Origin: Scilla litardierei
Lineage: Eukaryota > Streptophyta > Magnoliopsida > Asparagales > Asparagaceae
Assembly (NCBI GenBank): GCA_030789695.1
Contig: CM061138.1
Span: 182,443,051 to 182,507,050 of the forward strand
Length of the DNA: 64,000 bases
Direction of reading: 5' to 3'
Shown: positions 1-12,805 of the stretch, one piece after another
Position numbering within the stretch: position 1 is the first letter of the stretch
Layout: every line of letters starts with the position of its first letter
Position numbers and translations under genes: made by a program
The notes under the pieces: generated by a model
What the model saw: only the letters and a program-made list of their open reading frames with translations
What the model was told of the DNA's origin: nothing
Databases searched by the model: none

Positions 1-3000
1 AGTGGTTTCTGTCTAGCCCTGACCATAATAGATTCCTAGGATTTCTTTAGCCGTTCGCTTGGGTTCATCGATTTCGGACCCAGCTGGACTCATTTCATCG
101 CTGTCTAGCCCTAGAGAGTCTTAGCGCTTAGTTCCAAAATCTTTGGTTGGTTGACCGTAGGAGTTTCTGTAGATTTTCCTAAGTCATAACCTAGGCGTAT
201 TTATGTTTTGATCATCCGACCAAAATCCCTTGGCCTTTAGTTAACCCGATGATTAGAACCCCCCTGATTCAATCTTTCCTGGTCACTACACTTTGGTGTT
301 ACTGACCGTAGATCTTCATCATGGTTTTCTTGCATTGTGATTTAGGTGCATGCCTCACACAACCACATTCATTGCCCTTGATTCACATGATCCCCTCCTT
401 ACTATTATCGTTGACCCTTCAAATCTTTCCCGTTGCAAATCTTGATTCTTCCAAAGTCGTTTTCAAATTTTCCCTTATTAAAAGTTTCCACTTGATTTTA
501 AACTTTGTTTTAAACCTTCTTTCAATATATTTCCATTACTTCCATTGGAGCTAAAAGTCATTCTTAGATTTGAAGACTTTTTGGTCGTAATTTTAAATTA
601 CTATATGGTAACTATCCTTCTAACATATATCGTCCGCACTTGATTTTAAACTTTAGTACTATTTCGATAATTCGATATACCACCTTTTCTACTATTGCGA
701 AATTCATTTTAGCTATTTACCGTATGTGCTTTAAAATACTTCTTTCAGGATAAATAGAACTCCAATTAATTTATAAATATATACTAATTACAAGTTTTTC
801 GTACCCGTACTTCAAGTCTTTTACCAACCTATTCTTGCGGCAAATCCTTGTTTCCCCTAAAAGTATTTTCGATGTTCCTCTTTCGCTAAGTTTGAATTTG
901 CTCGCGAACTTTTAATGCATATATTAGGTTTCGTACTCTTTCGCGACTTAAGATTTATTTGTTCTTTTCTGAACATTGAAACTTTTGTCGAGATTTTTGA
1001 TTATTGGTTTATAATATTCTTCAGCCTATATTTTCATATCAATATAAATGACTTGCCTCCTTTCATATACCAATTTTCTTCTGAACCGTACTTTTGTTTT
1101 TCCTAACCTGAATTATAATTTTCTTTTCTTACTTATGCCATTAAAACTTATTCGAATACCGCATCATGTTTGCTTCTTACGTACCTTTCAAGTCACATGG
1201 GACTTCAGCTTTCAGCGAATCGATTTTATGCTCAACTTTTTCCCTAGTTTAGATTTTTGTAAAATTACTTTTCGAAACCCTTTCCTGATTTAGACCTCCA
1301 AAATTTGGTTTCAAAGTTTATTACCAATTTAATAATCCTATATATGTATATATTTTCCCCCCCACTTACTTCCATACCACTAAGATGCTATTATCTTTCC
1401 ATTCGCCATACATATTTCTAAAAATGATTTCTAAAGTAGAGCTTCAATTAATTTTTATATATCAGTACTACGACCGTTATGCTCCTCGTTTCCCCTATTT
1501 CAGATTTTTGTAAAAATCATTATTTCATAACCTTTTCTGATCTAGACCCTCCATAAATTTGATTTTAAAGTTTCACTACAAATTTTGATAATACTACTAA
1601 TAGCTAGTGTTATCTTTCCGTTCACCCTACATGCCTTTAGAATAATTTCTAACCTAAATGGAATTTCAATTATTTTTATATCAGCACCAGGCTCGTGGTG
1701 CTCGTATATTAAGAGCTTTGTGTAAAACAGTCTCTTTTTGGCAAATCCTGATTCTTCTAAAAGTAGTTTCAATATTGATTACTTTAAATTTTCCCTGGCT
1801 CAAGGATTTTGAAAGCATTCAATCTGAGTTTAAACTTTTTTTCAATTAATTTCATTTCCAACTTTGCGAACGTTATTAAGTTACTACCGTGTGATATTTT
1901 CTAAACTACGACCTCAAAATTCGTGTGAATGATTCACTTTCTTTTAATGACCTTACGTGAGCCAATGAACCGTTTTCTCCTATTATGTATATTCGACTCA
2001 AACTTATTTCAAACAATTTGTTTTGTCGACCTCTAAATATTTTTATACGGAAAAGGACTCCAACTTTGAAGTGTGACAGTTTTCAAACTTTTCGTATTTT
2101 AGAATATGTTATTTACACTATTTTCCATGTGTCCTAATGGAGCATCATTACATCATTACACAACCGTTTTCATGCTTTTCGATCCTTCTATTCGTTACGC
2201 TTTTGATTTCGATTTCTTTCCTTTTGACTAGCCAATAGAGCTTGTCGTCGCCGTGTCGACCTTAATATTGTTTGGTGGGCCCCATTAGTGTAATTTGATG
2301 TGTCGTCGTAGTGTATTTAATTTCATGGTGCATATGAAGTTGTTTGTGGTTGGTATTGGTGTATCGTGTGTAGGTAGTTATGTATTAGCTACGTGAGTGT
2401 AAGTATGATATACATATGATAGGAGGATTATAATGTTTGATTGGTATTACTTGTTTTTATGAGATGTCGTATGCGTGTATACCTTGAGGTATACCCGACT
2501 ACTGCATATCTTAACTTATGTATGAAGTGAATGTGTATTGGTGTACCAATTCAAGGTGGATGGATATGGTATGAATATATACGATGCTTGGGTGTGACTA
2601 TAGGTAAATACTTTTATTAGGGAGAGTATTGTAATTATAGGTGCTGATGTTTGTAATAATATCATGGTATATGAAGTGATTGAAATATGTGATATTACCT
2701 GGTTAGATATTAAGGGTGTTTGACATTTAGATATGTATGTGGTTATGTTGGTAGACGTGTATGCATTAGCTAGTATTGGCATATATATGGATGCTATGTT
2801 ACGTATATGGAATTATTCCGCTATGATTTTGAGTCTCACTCAAGCTTGAGTGGGTACACTCTATGTACATTGGTGTATTGTATGTGGTTGGTGTATAGTG
2901 ATGGATGATGTATGTATAATGTTTGGATTGTTTGTGCCTGGTTGTGTTACGCACACGACTGTGGGTGGCTATACCAATATATAGTTATGTGAGTTGGTCT

Positions 3001-3794
3001 TGTGGTGTAGTTATTCACTAAGGATTTGGTTGCGTGAATATATGTGCGCTAGCTAAACTAGGTGCGTGGATGTGCTAAGCATATAGTGGTGTGATTGGTG
3101 TATATATGAATGAAATATTAGCGTGTGTGGGTGTGCACCATGCACGGGTAAGTATGTGATAGTTATAGAAATTGGTGACTATGGTATGTGTGGTGTGTCG
3201 TGATTATAGCTATAGGACTATATATGGAGTGATAATATGGTGAAATGTGTGCATGCATTTGAATGACTATAAATTGTGAAATTATAATGATTGTGAATGT
3301 ATATTAGATATAGTGAACTTGTTTTAACAATCGTATGTTGTGATTTCGCATGTTGATTGTTTGGCGCATACTAGGAGATATAGGAACTAGTGTATTCTTA
3401 TTGTCTTGTCCATAGGTAGTTACTTATACGTGTAGATTCCGATGGTATTTTCTAGTGTGAAATTATTTTCAAATAAGTAAGAGACTTGGTTATTTTCATA
3501 TAGTGTGTAATAAGTGTTTTATAGTTATATGGAATATACTTGCCTATATGAATGATTTGAATACGTGAATGGAGTTGTTTGATTATAATAAGTATAAGTG
3601 TACTATGTGCGTGAATATATATTTACTTCCGTGGTGTTAATAATTGACTACCTAGAGTATATATATAAGCACTTGAAATGAATGTACTTGGTTGAAATTT
3701 TGATGTGATATTGATTGAGGGTAGTTACTAGGGTGACTAGATATAGCTATAGTTAGAAAGTCCGAGGACGGACTTTATTCTAAAGTGGGTAGGA
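1..3794 (+). mobile_element. 3' internal non-coding part of a Ty3-type LTR retrotransposon
   Basis: No ORF here encodes a recognisable retroelement domain. The right edge reads as the end of a Ty3 internal region: a motif of the GAGGACGGACTTT kind near 3764, then the purine-rich tract AAAGTGGGTAGGA directly before an LTR start at 3795. Positions 1-2260 are pyrimidine-rich and contain degenerate repeats. For example, the stretches around 1245-1335 and 1499-1595 share an AGATTTTTGTAAAA core and similar downstream text, and those near 435-545, 835-915 and 1735-1860 also resemble one another. Positions 2280-3760 are rich in G and T on this strand. It is probably the long 3' untranslated region of the element whose 3' LTR follows; the coding part would lie left of the window. 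Confidence 0.5.
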
Positions 3795-4092
3795 TGTAAC
3801 GACTGGTTTTCGTGTAATTGGATTAACTATATTAAAATATATGCTTGGTGGATTTTCTCCTTGGATGTGTGGTTTTCGTCGCCATAGCTTTCACTTTCGA
3901 TCGTTTCGTCGTGATTTTCTAGCTTCTTCCTTCGATCGTCGATTTCGGAGTAAGTCATTCATGACGAGCTTCAAATCGCTCATATCTTAGAGTATAAATC
4001 GATCCTAGAAGCCATAGAAATCTTCCCGAAGCTTCGCGCTTCGAATCGACACTTTTCGTGCACGTTAGTTGGTTCAAGAAGGAAAACCAACA

Positions 4093-4480
4093 GACTAGAT
4101 TTCAATCTAGTCGGTCGTAAATCCTTAATGGACCGACTAGTGGGCTTTGATTATAATTCAGAAGTTACTGTATCTGTTTAGTCGTTCTAAGTTCATCTTT
4201 CGACCGACTAGTTGTCAAACTAGTCAGTTAAGTTATGTACTCAGACTGACTAATTCTTCGTTCTTCTGAACAGTCGAGTACTGTTCATTCTTAGTCGGTC
4301 TAAGAATGTTCGTCGACCGACTAGATGAGAAACTAGTCGGTCAGCATTTGTTCATCGACCGACTAAATCCAAAACCTATTTTCGTTCAGAAGTTACTGTT
4401 TACACTTAGTCGGTCTGCGTTGGTCAACCGACCGACTAGTTCCCAAACTAGTCGGTCAGTGGTTGCTCTTTGACCGACTA
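4093..4480 (+). repeat. array of alternating CTAGTCGGTC / GACCGACTAG motifs
   Basis: About ten copies of a 10-bp motif and its reverse complement alternate at irregular spacing, so neighbouring copies could pair as hairpins. The array lies in the 5' part of the LTR, upstream of the likely promoter. The same motif fills part of an unrelated Sirevirus LTR at 19523-20092. Confidence 0.8.
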
Positions 4481-5041
4481 ATCTGTGTTAAACCCCTAAT
4501 TTCTGGGCAGCCGCCAGCCCATCCTATTTATACCCCTCCCAACCGTTTTCTTCTTCCTCCACTCGACCCAAAACCCTAGTTTCTCCCCCATTGAGCCCCC
4601 ATCTTCCTCCAAGCCTTATTCCTTCATTCCAAGCCCAAGATCCATCATCTAAACCCTCCATCAACTCATTCTACCTCTCATTTTCCCCAAAATCTCACCA
4701 AATCCCCCCAAAACCCTAATTCTCCAAACTTCTCCAATCTTTTCCAGATCTGATCCATAGGTTCTCCGGGGTGTTTCTTCCGCTTCCTCTCGGTAAGAAA
4801 TCGATCTCTTGGTGTTTTCATAACCTATTTGTATTTTTATGAAACCCTAATGAATGAATGTTGTTTTGATGATTATTTCCCCATAACAGCGATTTCCCCG
4901 TAGATTAGCATCCGTGAGACGAACCTTCGTGATCATCATCCCCGGTGCTAGGCAAGTGAAACTTGCATCTCTTGATTTGGGCCATGTCTTAGGCCATTTC
5001 CTTGTTTTAGCGTAAAAGAGACTAGACGGTGAAAGGATAGC

Positions 5042-5046
5042 CGTCT
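5042..5046. repeat. target-site duplication CGTCT (left copy)
   Basis: Five bases directly left of the TGTAACGGCC terminus. They match 12741-12745 directly right of the CGTTACA terminus. Confidence 0.9.
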
Positions 5047-8000
5047 TGTAACGGCCTGTATTTTTCAAACACTTCAAATACGTACTTAACATATTTTTAT
5101 TCTAAAATTTTCTTTATAATGGTTTATTAAGAGTTGTATAACAAAACTGATTTCAAATATTCTCATAAAAATATTTAGAGCACTAGACTTATTATATTGT
5201 ATTTCAGCAATTTCAGATTTCCGCAAATGCCCAAAACATTCCTGTTAAAATTCATCTCCCAAAATTACCGTTTTGATTCGACGAATTTATTTTCTATTCA
5301 AACGTCTTCAAAACGTTTTCAAACTTCTACAGTAGCATCCTGTTATCATTTAGGGCTCCCCACATTAATTTCGTAATTTTCGAATATCATTTCAGCTTAG
5401 AACCCGCAAACCCGCTTTCTAAACGTTTTGGCCTAAAACTTGTATTTCCGTAGCTCAAATCCCAGAACGGGTCTTGTATTCGCGATCCTCGCATCGATAC
5501 GATCCCGTGGGTATGTTTTCGTAATTTTCTGGACACGTTTTATATCAGGGGCAGAACCGTAATTTTAAATCTTTTGTATTTTGCTAATTACTTTCACTAA
5601 TGATCTTTTACCTTTACTAATTACTGTTATCTAATTACTCTTACCCCTAATCATTACTCTAGATTTACCCACCTTAAACCACCTCCTTTAGTTGGTCAGA
5701 TCCAACTGCTTTGGATCTGAATTGATTGCTTTTAGTTTTACAATTGATATCTAACGTAATTTATATCATATATATATGAACCCAAATCCCCAGTTCTGAA
5801 GTAACCCAGGCTTATTTCTCTCCTTCTCTATCCCTTTTATTTTTGTTAAGCCTGTTCAAAACCCAGGCTCAAAGCCCAGACCGCTAACTAACCCATCGTT
5901 CTCACATTCTCTCTTCCCCAGGATCACACACACACAACCTGTCTCTCTCTCATTTTCCCCGTTCGAAAACAAAACCATTCTTTCCGAAATCAACCCCGTC
6001 CCTCTCACAGCCACCCCCGAGCTCCCAGCCACCGTTGCCGCATGTCCGCACACCCCAACCCCCATCGCATCAACCCCTAGGCCCCTTCCTTCGTCTCCTC
6101 TGTTCAAAACAGAGCACCCCAACTCGAGGCCGCTGCCCCTGCCTGCGCTGCTCCACCCCGATCTCGCCCGTCGCCGCTCGAAGCTACGCCGCCGAGTCCA
6201 GAACCGCCCGCCGCCCGTGACAAGCTGCCGCCGTCCTCGATCTCGCGCCCCCGCCCCGATCAGCAACCGCCACCGCTGTCAATCGAGCCCGAAGCCGCCC
6301 CGAGCTCCCCGCCGTGTCAAAGCCGCCGATCCGCCCTGTCACCGCCGCCTAGACGTCGTCGCCGCCGCTCTGGTCTCCGACCCGCCGCCCCGAAGCCGCT
6401 CGGAAGCAGTCGCCCTCGATCCGCGCGCCGCCGTTCATAGATCCCGCCGCCCGCCGCTTCGAAATCGCCGTGCTTGAGAATCGCCGCCGCCCCTTTCGCC
6501 CTTCGCCCTGCGCAGCTTCGGAACAAAAAAAAAGAAAAAAAAAGGAAACAGAAGGGGAACGAAGAGCAGGGGGGAGAAAGAAGAATAGGGGAAGGGGGTT
6601 AATGTTATTAAAGTTAAAATTATTATTATTATTGTTATTATTATTATTATTATTAAGTTTTATTAAGTTAATTTTATAAGTTTTAAGTTATTAGTTATTT
6701 AAATTAAGTTATCAAGTATTTAAACTAAGTTATTAAGTTTTAGGTTAAAATTATTATTATTAAGTTGAGTTTTTATAAAGATATTATTTTTAAAAAATTA
6801 AGTTAAGTATATATTGTTATTTAGCCTAAAGTTTATAGTAAAGCTAACAAGCTATAATTATATTAGTTTATAAATTCTAAAGCTAGTTAATTTGGCTTAA
6901 CTAGTAAATAACTATGGGACTGATATCGGAAATCTATTTTGACGCAGATAAACCGTGCCTCACATCACCATCACATGAGACACCAAAGACTCGCATCGCT
7001 TCAGGTATCGATTCACGTGCACGAGCACCCTTGGTAGCTCTAGCACTAGCCTCGTCTTCCTACGTCAAATCTTAAAATGGTAAGTCACAGTAAATTCTAC
7101 CCTTAGAAATTTAGATAGTGTACTCGTATGAACATAGGACTTGACATCTAGTCTCGGAACAGTTATTGACCTGAACAGATTATTGACATTTCTTGACAGA
7201 AAGATTGTAACTAGAAATGTGAGAATGGTTAATGGCTGGTAAAATTGCAGAGTATGGTATTGCACAGACACTGGGTTTTTGGGGTAACTTATAATTGCGG
7301 AAGTGCGGGAGCGACTAGTCCAGACTTTGTTGTCACCGTGCGGGTTCTAGCAACCCATAACAGTGCCGGTGACAACCATCACAGATCACAGATTATTGCA
7401 CAGTTCTCAGAGATTATTGCACAGTATTCATAGCATAGTTCGCCCGGGTAGCACCCGCGGCAAGAGTTGGCCTCTTGGTTGCTCACTGTACTTCCCGTTA
7501 TAAGTCACGGACTAGGCTAGGCACAGTTTCTCTCATTATTGTTTTGGTCATGGTTATTCTTGTACGTTACTTGCTCGGTCACCTTTACTTTACTTGTCAC
7601 CCTTGCATGCTTGACAGATGTACTTTACTTATCGCACTTGCATGCTTGTCTGTCCCTGCTTTACTTTTCGCACTTGTTTACTATAGACTGCTCCATATTT
7701 GTGCACTCCTCTTTTTCTATCGCTAGAATTGTTGTGACTTACCTTCGGTTCCATTTATGGCACCGGCAGACGAAGACCTGATCGAGGAGATTGCCCCAGA
7801 GTTCGTGGGGCCTACATTGACCCAGAAGCTGCAGAGTTTAGTTACTTTTCTGTTGGTGTGTGTGTTGTACTGTGTATTTCCTTTTCCGCATTTCCTTTCA
7901 GTACTTCCTTTATGTATTTGTGAGAGAGTGCTGGTTGCTGTTGTACTTTAATTTGGACTGTAATAATCCCTGTAAGCTGGTTTGAGTATTGTGATATATC

Positions 8001-8092
8001 TCTGAGTTGTGGCTATGCTGAATTCACTGGTAAACTGCGGAACCTGCGAATAAACCAAATAAGTAACGGGCCCCCGAGAGCGGGTCGTTACA
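5047..8092 (+). repeat. 5' LTR of the large-LTR element
   Basis: This 3046-bp LTR has a TATA-like run near 5764-5778, then a CT-rich stretch, a strongly GC-rich block of CCGCCG text (about 6120-6510), a purine tract (6525-6600) and a TTA/ATT microsatellite (6620-6660). The ORFs in the GC-rich block overlap on several strands and show no domain. A 64-codon ORF at 7757-7951 is identical in both LTRs but has no known function. Confidence 0.9.
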
Positions 8093-8643
8093 GGTTTGGT
8101 GGCCCATGCAGGTCCATGCAAAATACCTCGTGAACAGTATAGTGAAACCAGGATGTATCGTATACGATACTCGACTAAGCTAACATTTTCTATGAATGCA
8201 GGTTTGACACTCGAAAGATGGACGGGAACACTTCGAAGAGCCCCAATGGAGCTGACCTGTCTGGCCTTAATAAAAGTCATTAACAAAACCTAAATTTTGA
8301 TAGGATTAATTAGTTATTAATAAAAATCTTTTGTATCGGTGGCACTCGTATGAATGATAATCTTCCTTCAATGGACCATGATACCGGTCAATGTGCTTGG
8401 CTAAAGTCTATGGATTGACCTGGCTAGACTGGGCATAAGTGATCCTAGCTTAGTCACTTCCCTGACCGTGTCCGCTGGACCGCAAGGATGTGAATCATGA
8501 TTATGTAACGCCATCGATCTTCATCACTATCACCCTTCTTTTAGCTTGATGACCTTTCGATTGACCTTCTTAGAATCTTTCTACGCTTGAACTCTGGCTA
8601 CGGAGAGTAGCGTTCGAATTTTCGACCACCAGAAGTTCGAGTT
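8093..8643 (+). other. 5' internal region of the large-LTR element, no recognisable PBS or gene
   Basis: The bases after the LTR read GGTTTGGTGGCCCATGCAGG. I cannot match them to the initiator-Met PBS or to another common plant PBS. The rest, where gag should begin, has no ORF with a recognisable capsid domain and appears decayed. Confidence 0.5.
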
Positions 8644-9245
8644 CCACAACGGAAGCGACTACCATCATCTGCTCAGCAACGTCAACTACTCCCTCCTCAG
8701 CAGTAAGTGTACCAGCAGACTCCACAACAGGCGCCCCAGAGACGCCAAGCTTATACCATGACAGTGGAAGAAGCCGAAGCTACGGGCCAAGTAATCACAT
8801 GTATGTGATTTTTCACTAAGCTACATGCTCTAATATTTAGAAATCGTAAGCTTAGACTTGATTCTCATCACGGTAGGTACCGTCTTAATAGCCGGTAAAC
8901 CTGCCCTCACACTGTTCGACTCAGGAGCTACACATTGCTTCTTGGCCAGTCGTTTCGTTCAAACACATGCTATCACTGTTGAACCTCTGACTCCCGTTGG
9001 AAGGTCGAGACCGCTGGCGGTTCACTGCCGGTAGCTAGCGGATGCCTCCAATGATCTGTTGTGATTTGTAGACGAGATCTCTTTGCCGACTTCTTGGGAT
9101 GGACTGGTTGAGATCATTTCATGCCACCATTGACTGTCGTCAAAGGAGGGTAGAAATCGATACACCCAATCATCCAAAGTTCGTGTTCCTCAGCAAAAGC
9201 CGATCAAAAGGACCAGTGGAGTATCGAGCCAGACCCAACGTGTAG
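8644..9245 (+). pseudogene. Broken gag tail and retroviral-type aspartic protease of a Ty3 element
   Basis: The first part is a glutamine-rich gag tail (PQQAPQRRQ) leading into YTMTVEEAEATGQVIT, the usual linker before the protease in plant Ty3 elements; it has one in-frame stop near 8704. After an intron-like interruption (8801-8876), reading resumes with GTVLIAGKPA and the protease active-site motif LFDSGATH near 8926. A second protease block, LLGMDWL...IDCRQRRV, lies near 9090-9160. The segment between the two blocks is shortened and out of frame. The frame ends with a stop at 9245. With no RT downstream, this is a relic and cannot make a working polyprotein. Confidence 0.75.
8801..8876 (+). 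other. Possible 76-bp intron at the gag-protease junction
   Basis: The segment starts GTATGTGA and ends CACGGTAG. It separates two stretches that would otherwise read as continuous gag-protease sequence. Its length is not a multiple of three, and removing it restores the frame. It could instead be a random insertion in a decayed gene. Confidence 0.4.
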
Positions 9246-9376
9246 GCTGTTGCGTTTTTGCATCCTTCTTGAGCTCGTGTTTCTTTTCTAACCCCACTTT
9301 CGTCTTATACCCAAATTTCCATGTGTTTGTATCCTTTTCCCACCTACCACCTCCTCCGCAATGACGGGCCTACACG

Positions 9377-9421
9377 ATGATCGCAGAAAATGTCGAAGCT
9401 ATCGACCAGGTGATTGGAGGT
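9377..9421 (+). pseudogene. Second partial copy of the gag tail motif
   Basis: In the ATG frame this reads MIAENVEAIDQVIGG. It aligns residue for residue with the MTVEEAEATGQVIT stretch about 600 bp upstream, and it is again followed directly by a GTATG donor-like sequence. This points to a partial duplication or a recombinant internal region. The copy is short, so homology is an inference. Confidence 0.35.
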
Positions 9422-9681
9422 ATGAATTATTGCTTTTGATATTATACTCGTTCATTTGCAATCAGTATATCATCGTAGCTATTATAATAGCTATTGTGAT
9501 GTCAATAGTAAGTATTCATGTATTCATCTCTTGTTTTCTTAATGATGTGATATCACGTTTTATTTCATGCTATTAACAACTTATTTTCCTATGTCGTGGT
9601 CGTTCGTCAAACCTTCCGGTCGATCATTTGAATTGCTTAGGCGATTACCGATCTTCTGAATTCCGAGGACGGAATTATTTT

Positions 9682-9694
9682 AAGGAGGGTAGAA
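9682..9694 (+). other. Polypurine tract before the 3' LTR
   Basis: AAGGAGGGTAGAA lies directly against the TGTAACGGCC start of the 3' LTR, as needed to prime plus-strand DNA synthesis. A GAGGACGGAATTATTT stretch precedes it, as in the neighbouring Ty3 element. Confidence 0.75.
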
Positions 9695-12600
9695 TGTAAC
9701 GGCCTGTATTTTTCAAACACTTCAAATACGTACTTAACATATTTTTATTCTAAAATTTTCTTTATAATGGTTTATTAAGAGTTGTATAACAAAACTGATT
9801 TCAAATATTCTCATAAAAATATTTAGAGCACTAGACTTATTATATTGTATTTCAGCAATTTCAGATTTCCGCAAATGCCCAAAACATTCCTGTTAAAATT
9901 CATCTCCCAAAATTACCGTTTTGATTCGACGAATTTATTTTCTATTCAAACGTCTTCAAAACGTTTTCAAACTTCTACAGTAGCATCCTGTTATCATTTA
10001 GGGCTCCCCACATTAATTTCATAATTTTCGGATATCATTTCAGCTTAGAACCCGCAAACCCGCTTTCTAAACGTTTTGGCCTAAAACTTGTATTTCCGTA
10101 GCTCAAATCCCAGAACGGGTCTTGTATTCGCGATCCTTGCATCGATACGATCCCGTTGGTATGTTTTCGTAATTTTCCGGACACATTTTATATCAAGGGC
10201 AGAACCGTAATTTTAAATCTTTTGTATTTTGCTAATTACTTTCACTAATGATCTTTTACCTTTACTAATTACTGTTATCTAATTACTCTTACCCCTAATC
10301 ATTACTCTAGATCTACCCACCTTAAACCACCTCCTTTAGTTGGTCAGATCCAACTGCTTTGGATCTGAATTGATTGCTTTTAGTTTTACAATTGATATCT
10401 AACGTAATTTATATCCTATATATATATGAACCCAAATCCCCAGTTCTGAAGTAACCCAGGCTTATTTCTCTCCTTCTCTATCCCTTTTATTTTTGTTAAG
10501 CATGTTCAAAACCCAGGCTCAAAGCCCAGACCGCTAACTAACCCATCGTTCTCACATTCTCTCTTCCCCAGGATCACACACACACAACCTGTCTCTCTCT
10601 CATTTTCCCCGTTCGAAAACAAAACCATTCTTTCCGAAATCAACCCCGTCCCTCTCACAGCCACCCCCGAGCTCCCAGCCACCGTTGCCGCATGTCCGCA
10701 CACCCCAACCCCCATCGCATCAACCCCTAGGCCCCTTCCTTCGTCTCCTCTGTTCAAAACAGAGCACCCCAACTCGAGGCCGCTGCCCCTGCCTGCGCTG
10801 CTCCACCCCGATCTCGCCCGTCGCCGCTCGAAGCTACGCCGCCGAGTCCAGAACCGCCCGCCGCCCGTGACAAGCCGCCGCCGTCCTCGATCTCGCGCCC
10901 CCGCCCCGATCAGCAACCGCCACCGCTGTCAATCGAGCCCGAAGCCGCCCCGAGCTCCCCGCCGTGTCAAAGCCGCCGATCCGCACTGTCACGGCCGCCT
11001 AGATGTCGTCGCCGCCGCTCTGGTCTCCGACCCGCCGCCCCGAAGCCGCTCGGAAGCAGTCGCCCTCGATCCGCGCGCCGCCGTTCATAGATCCCGCCGC
11101 CCGCCGCTTCGAAATCGCCGGGCTTGAGAATCACCGCCGCCCCTTTCGCCCTTCGCCCTGCGCAGCTTCGGAACAAAAAAAAAGAAAAAAAAAAGGAAAC
11201 AGAAGGGGAACGAAGAGCAGGGGGGAGAAAGAAGAGTAGGGGAAGGGGGTTAATGTTATTAAAGTTAAAATTATTATTATTATTGTTATTATTATTATTA
11301 TTAAGTTTTATTAAGTTAATTTTATAAGTTTTAAGTTATTAGTTATTTAAATTAAGTTATCAAGTATTTAAACTAAGTTATTAAGTTTTAGGTTAAAATT
11401 ATTATTATTAAGTTGAGTTTTTATAAAGATATTATTTTTTAAAAATTAAGTTAAGTATATATTGTTATTTAGCCTAAAGTTTATAGTAAAGCTAACAAGC
11501 TATAATTATATTAGTTTATAAATTCTAAAGCTAGTTAATTTGGCTTAACTAGTAAATAACTATGGGACTGATATCGGAAATCTATTTTGACGCAGATAAA
11601 CCGTGCCTCACATCACCATCACATGAGACACCAAAGACTCGCATCGCTTCAGGTATCGATTCACGTGCACGAGCACCCTTGGTAGCTCTAGCACTAGCCT
11701 CGTCTTCCTACGTCAAATCTTAAAATGGTAAGTCACAGTAAATTCTACCCTTAGAAATTTAGATAGTGTACTCGTATGAACATAGGACTTGACATCTAGT
11801 CTCGGAACAGTTATTGACCTGAACAGATTATTGACATTGCTTGACAGAAAGATTGTAACTAGAAATGTGAGAATGGTTAATTGCTGGTAAAATTGCAGAG
11901 TATGGTATTGCACAGACACTGGGTTTTTGGGGTAACTTATAATTGCGGAAGTGCGGGAGCGACTAGTCCAGACTTTGTTGTCACCGTGCGGGTTCTAGCA
12001 ACCCATAACAGTGCCGGTGACAACCATCACAGATCACAGATTATTGCACAGTTCTCAGAGATTATTGCACAGTATTCATAGCATAGTTCGCCCGGGTAGC
12101 ACCCGCGGCAAGAGTTGGCCTCTTGGTTGCTCACTGTACTTCCCGTTATAAGTCACGGACTAGGCTAGGCACAGTTTCTCTCATTATTGTTTTGGTCATG
12201 GTTATTCTTGTACGTTACTTGCTCGGTCACCTTTACTTTACTTGTCACCCTTGCATGCTTGACAGATGTACTTTACTTATCGCACTTGCATGCTTGTCTG
12301 TCCCTGCTTTACTTTTCGCACTTGTTTACTATAGACTGCTCCATATTTGTGCACTCCTCTTTTTCTATCGCTAGAATTGTTGTGACTTACCTTCGGTTCC
12401 ATTTATGGCACCGGCAGACGAAGACCTGATCGAGGAGATTGCCCCAGAGTTCGTGGGGCCTACATTGACCCAGAAGCTGCAGAGTTTAGTTACTTTTCTG
12501 TTGGTGTGTGTGTTGTACTGTGTATTTCCTTTTCCGCATTTCCTTTCAGTACTTCCTTTATGTATTTGTGAGAGAGTGCTGGTTGCTGTTGTACTTTAAT

Positions 12601-12740
12601 TTGGACTGTAATAATCCCTGTAAGCTGGTTTGAGTATTGTGATATATCTCTGAGTTGTGGCTATGCTGAATTCACTGGTAAACTGCAGAACCTGCGAATA
12701 AACCAAATAAGTAACGGGCCCCCGAGAGCGGGTCGTTACA
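9695..12740 (+). repeat. 3' LTR of the large-LTR element
   Basis: Nearly identical to 5047-8092 and also 3046 bp. Small indels (one A in the purine tract, a shorter TTA run) balance out. It is followed directly by the target duplication CGTCT. Confidence 0.9.
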
Positions 12741-12805
12741 CGTCTAGATGCCATTGACCTAGCTTGACAACGAAGCTTGGTCCGTCACCCTTACCATGCT
12801 TGTAT

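Larger units (their letters stand above)
5047..12740 (+). mobile_element. Complete large-LTR non-autonomous Ty3-type element (LARD-like)
   Basis: Two LTRs of exactly 3046 bp (5047-8092 and 9695-12740) flank a 1602-bp internal region. Both begin TGTAACGGCC and end GGTCGTTACA. The element is bordered by perfect 5-bp duplications CGTCT at 5042-5046 and 12741-12745. The internal region has only a broken gag tail and a broken aspartic protease, with no RT, RNase H or integrase, so mobilisation would need proteins from a related Ty3 element. Very long LTRs and little coding content fit the LARD class. The LTRs differ at roughly two dozen positions by eye, so the insertion is fairly recent. Confidence 0.9.

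Noticed and set aside
5856..6266. 136-codon minus-strand ORF repeated at 10506-10916
   Set aside because: Both copies lie in the GC-rich block of the LARD LTRs; open frames are expected there on several strands, and no domain is seen.
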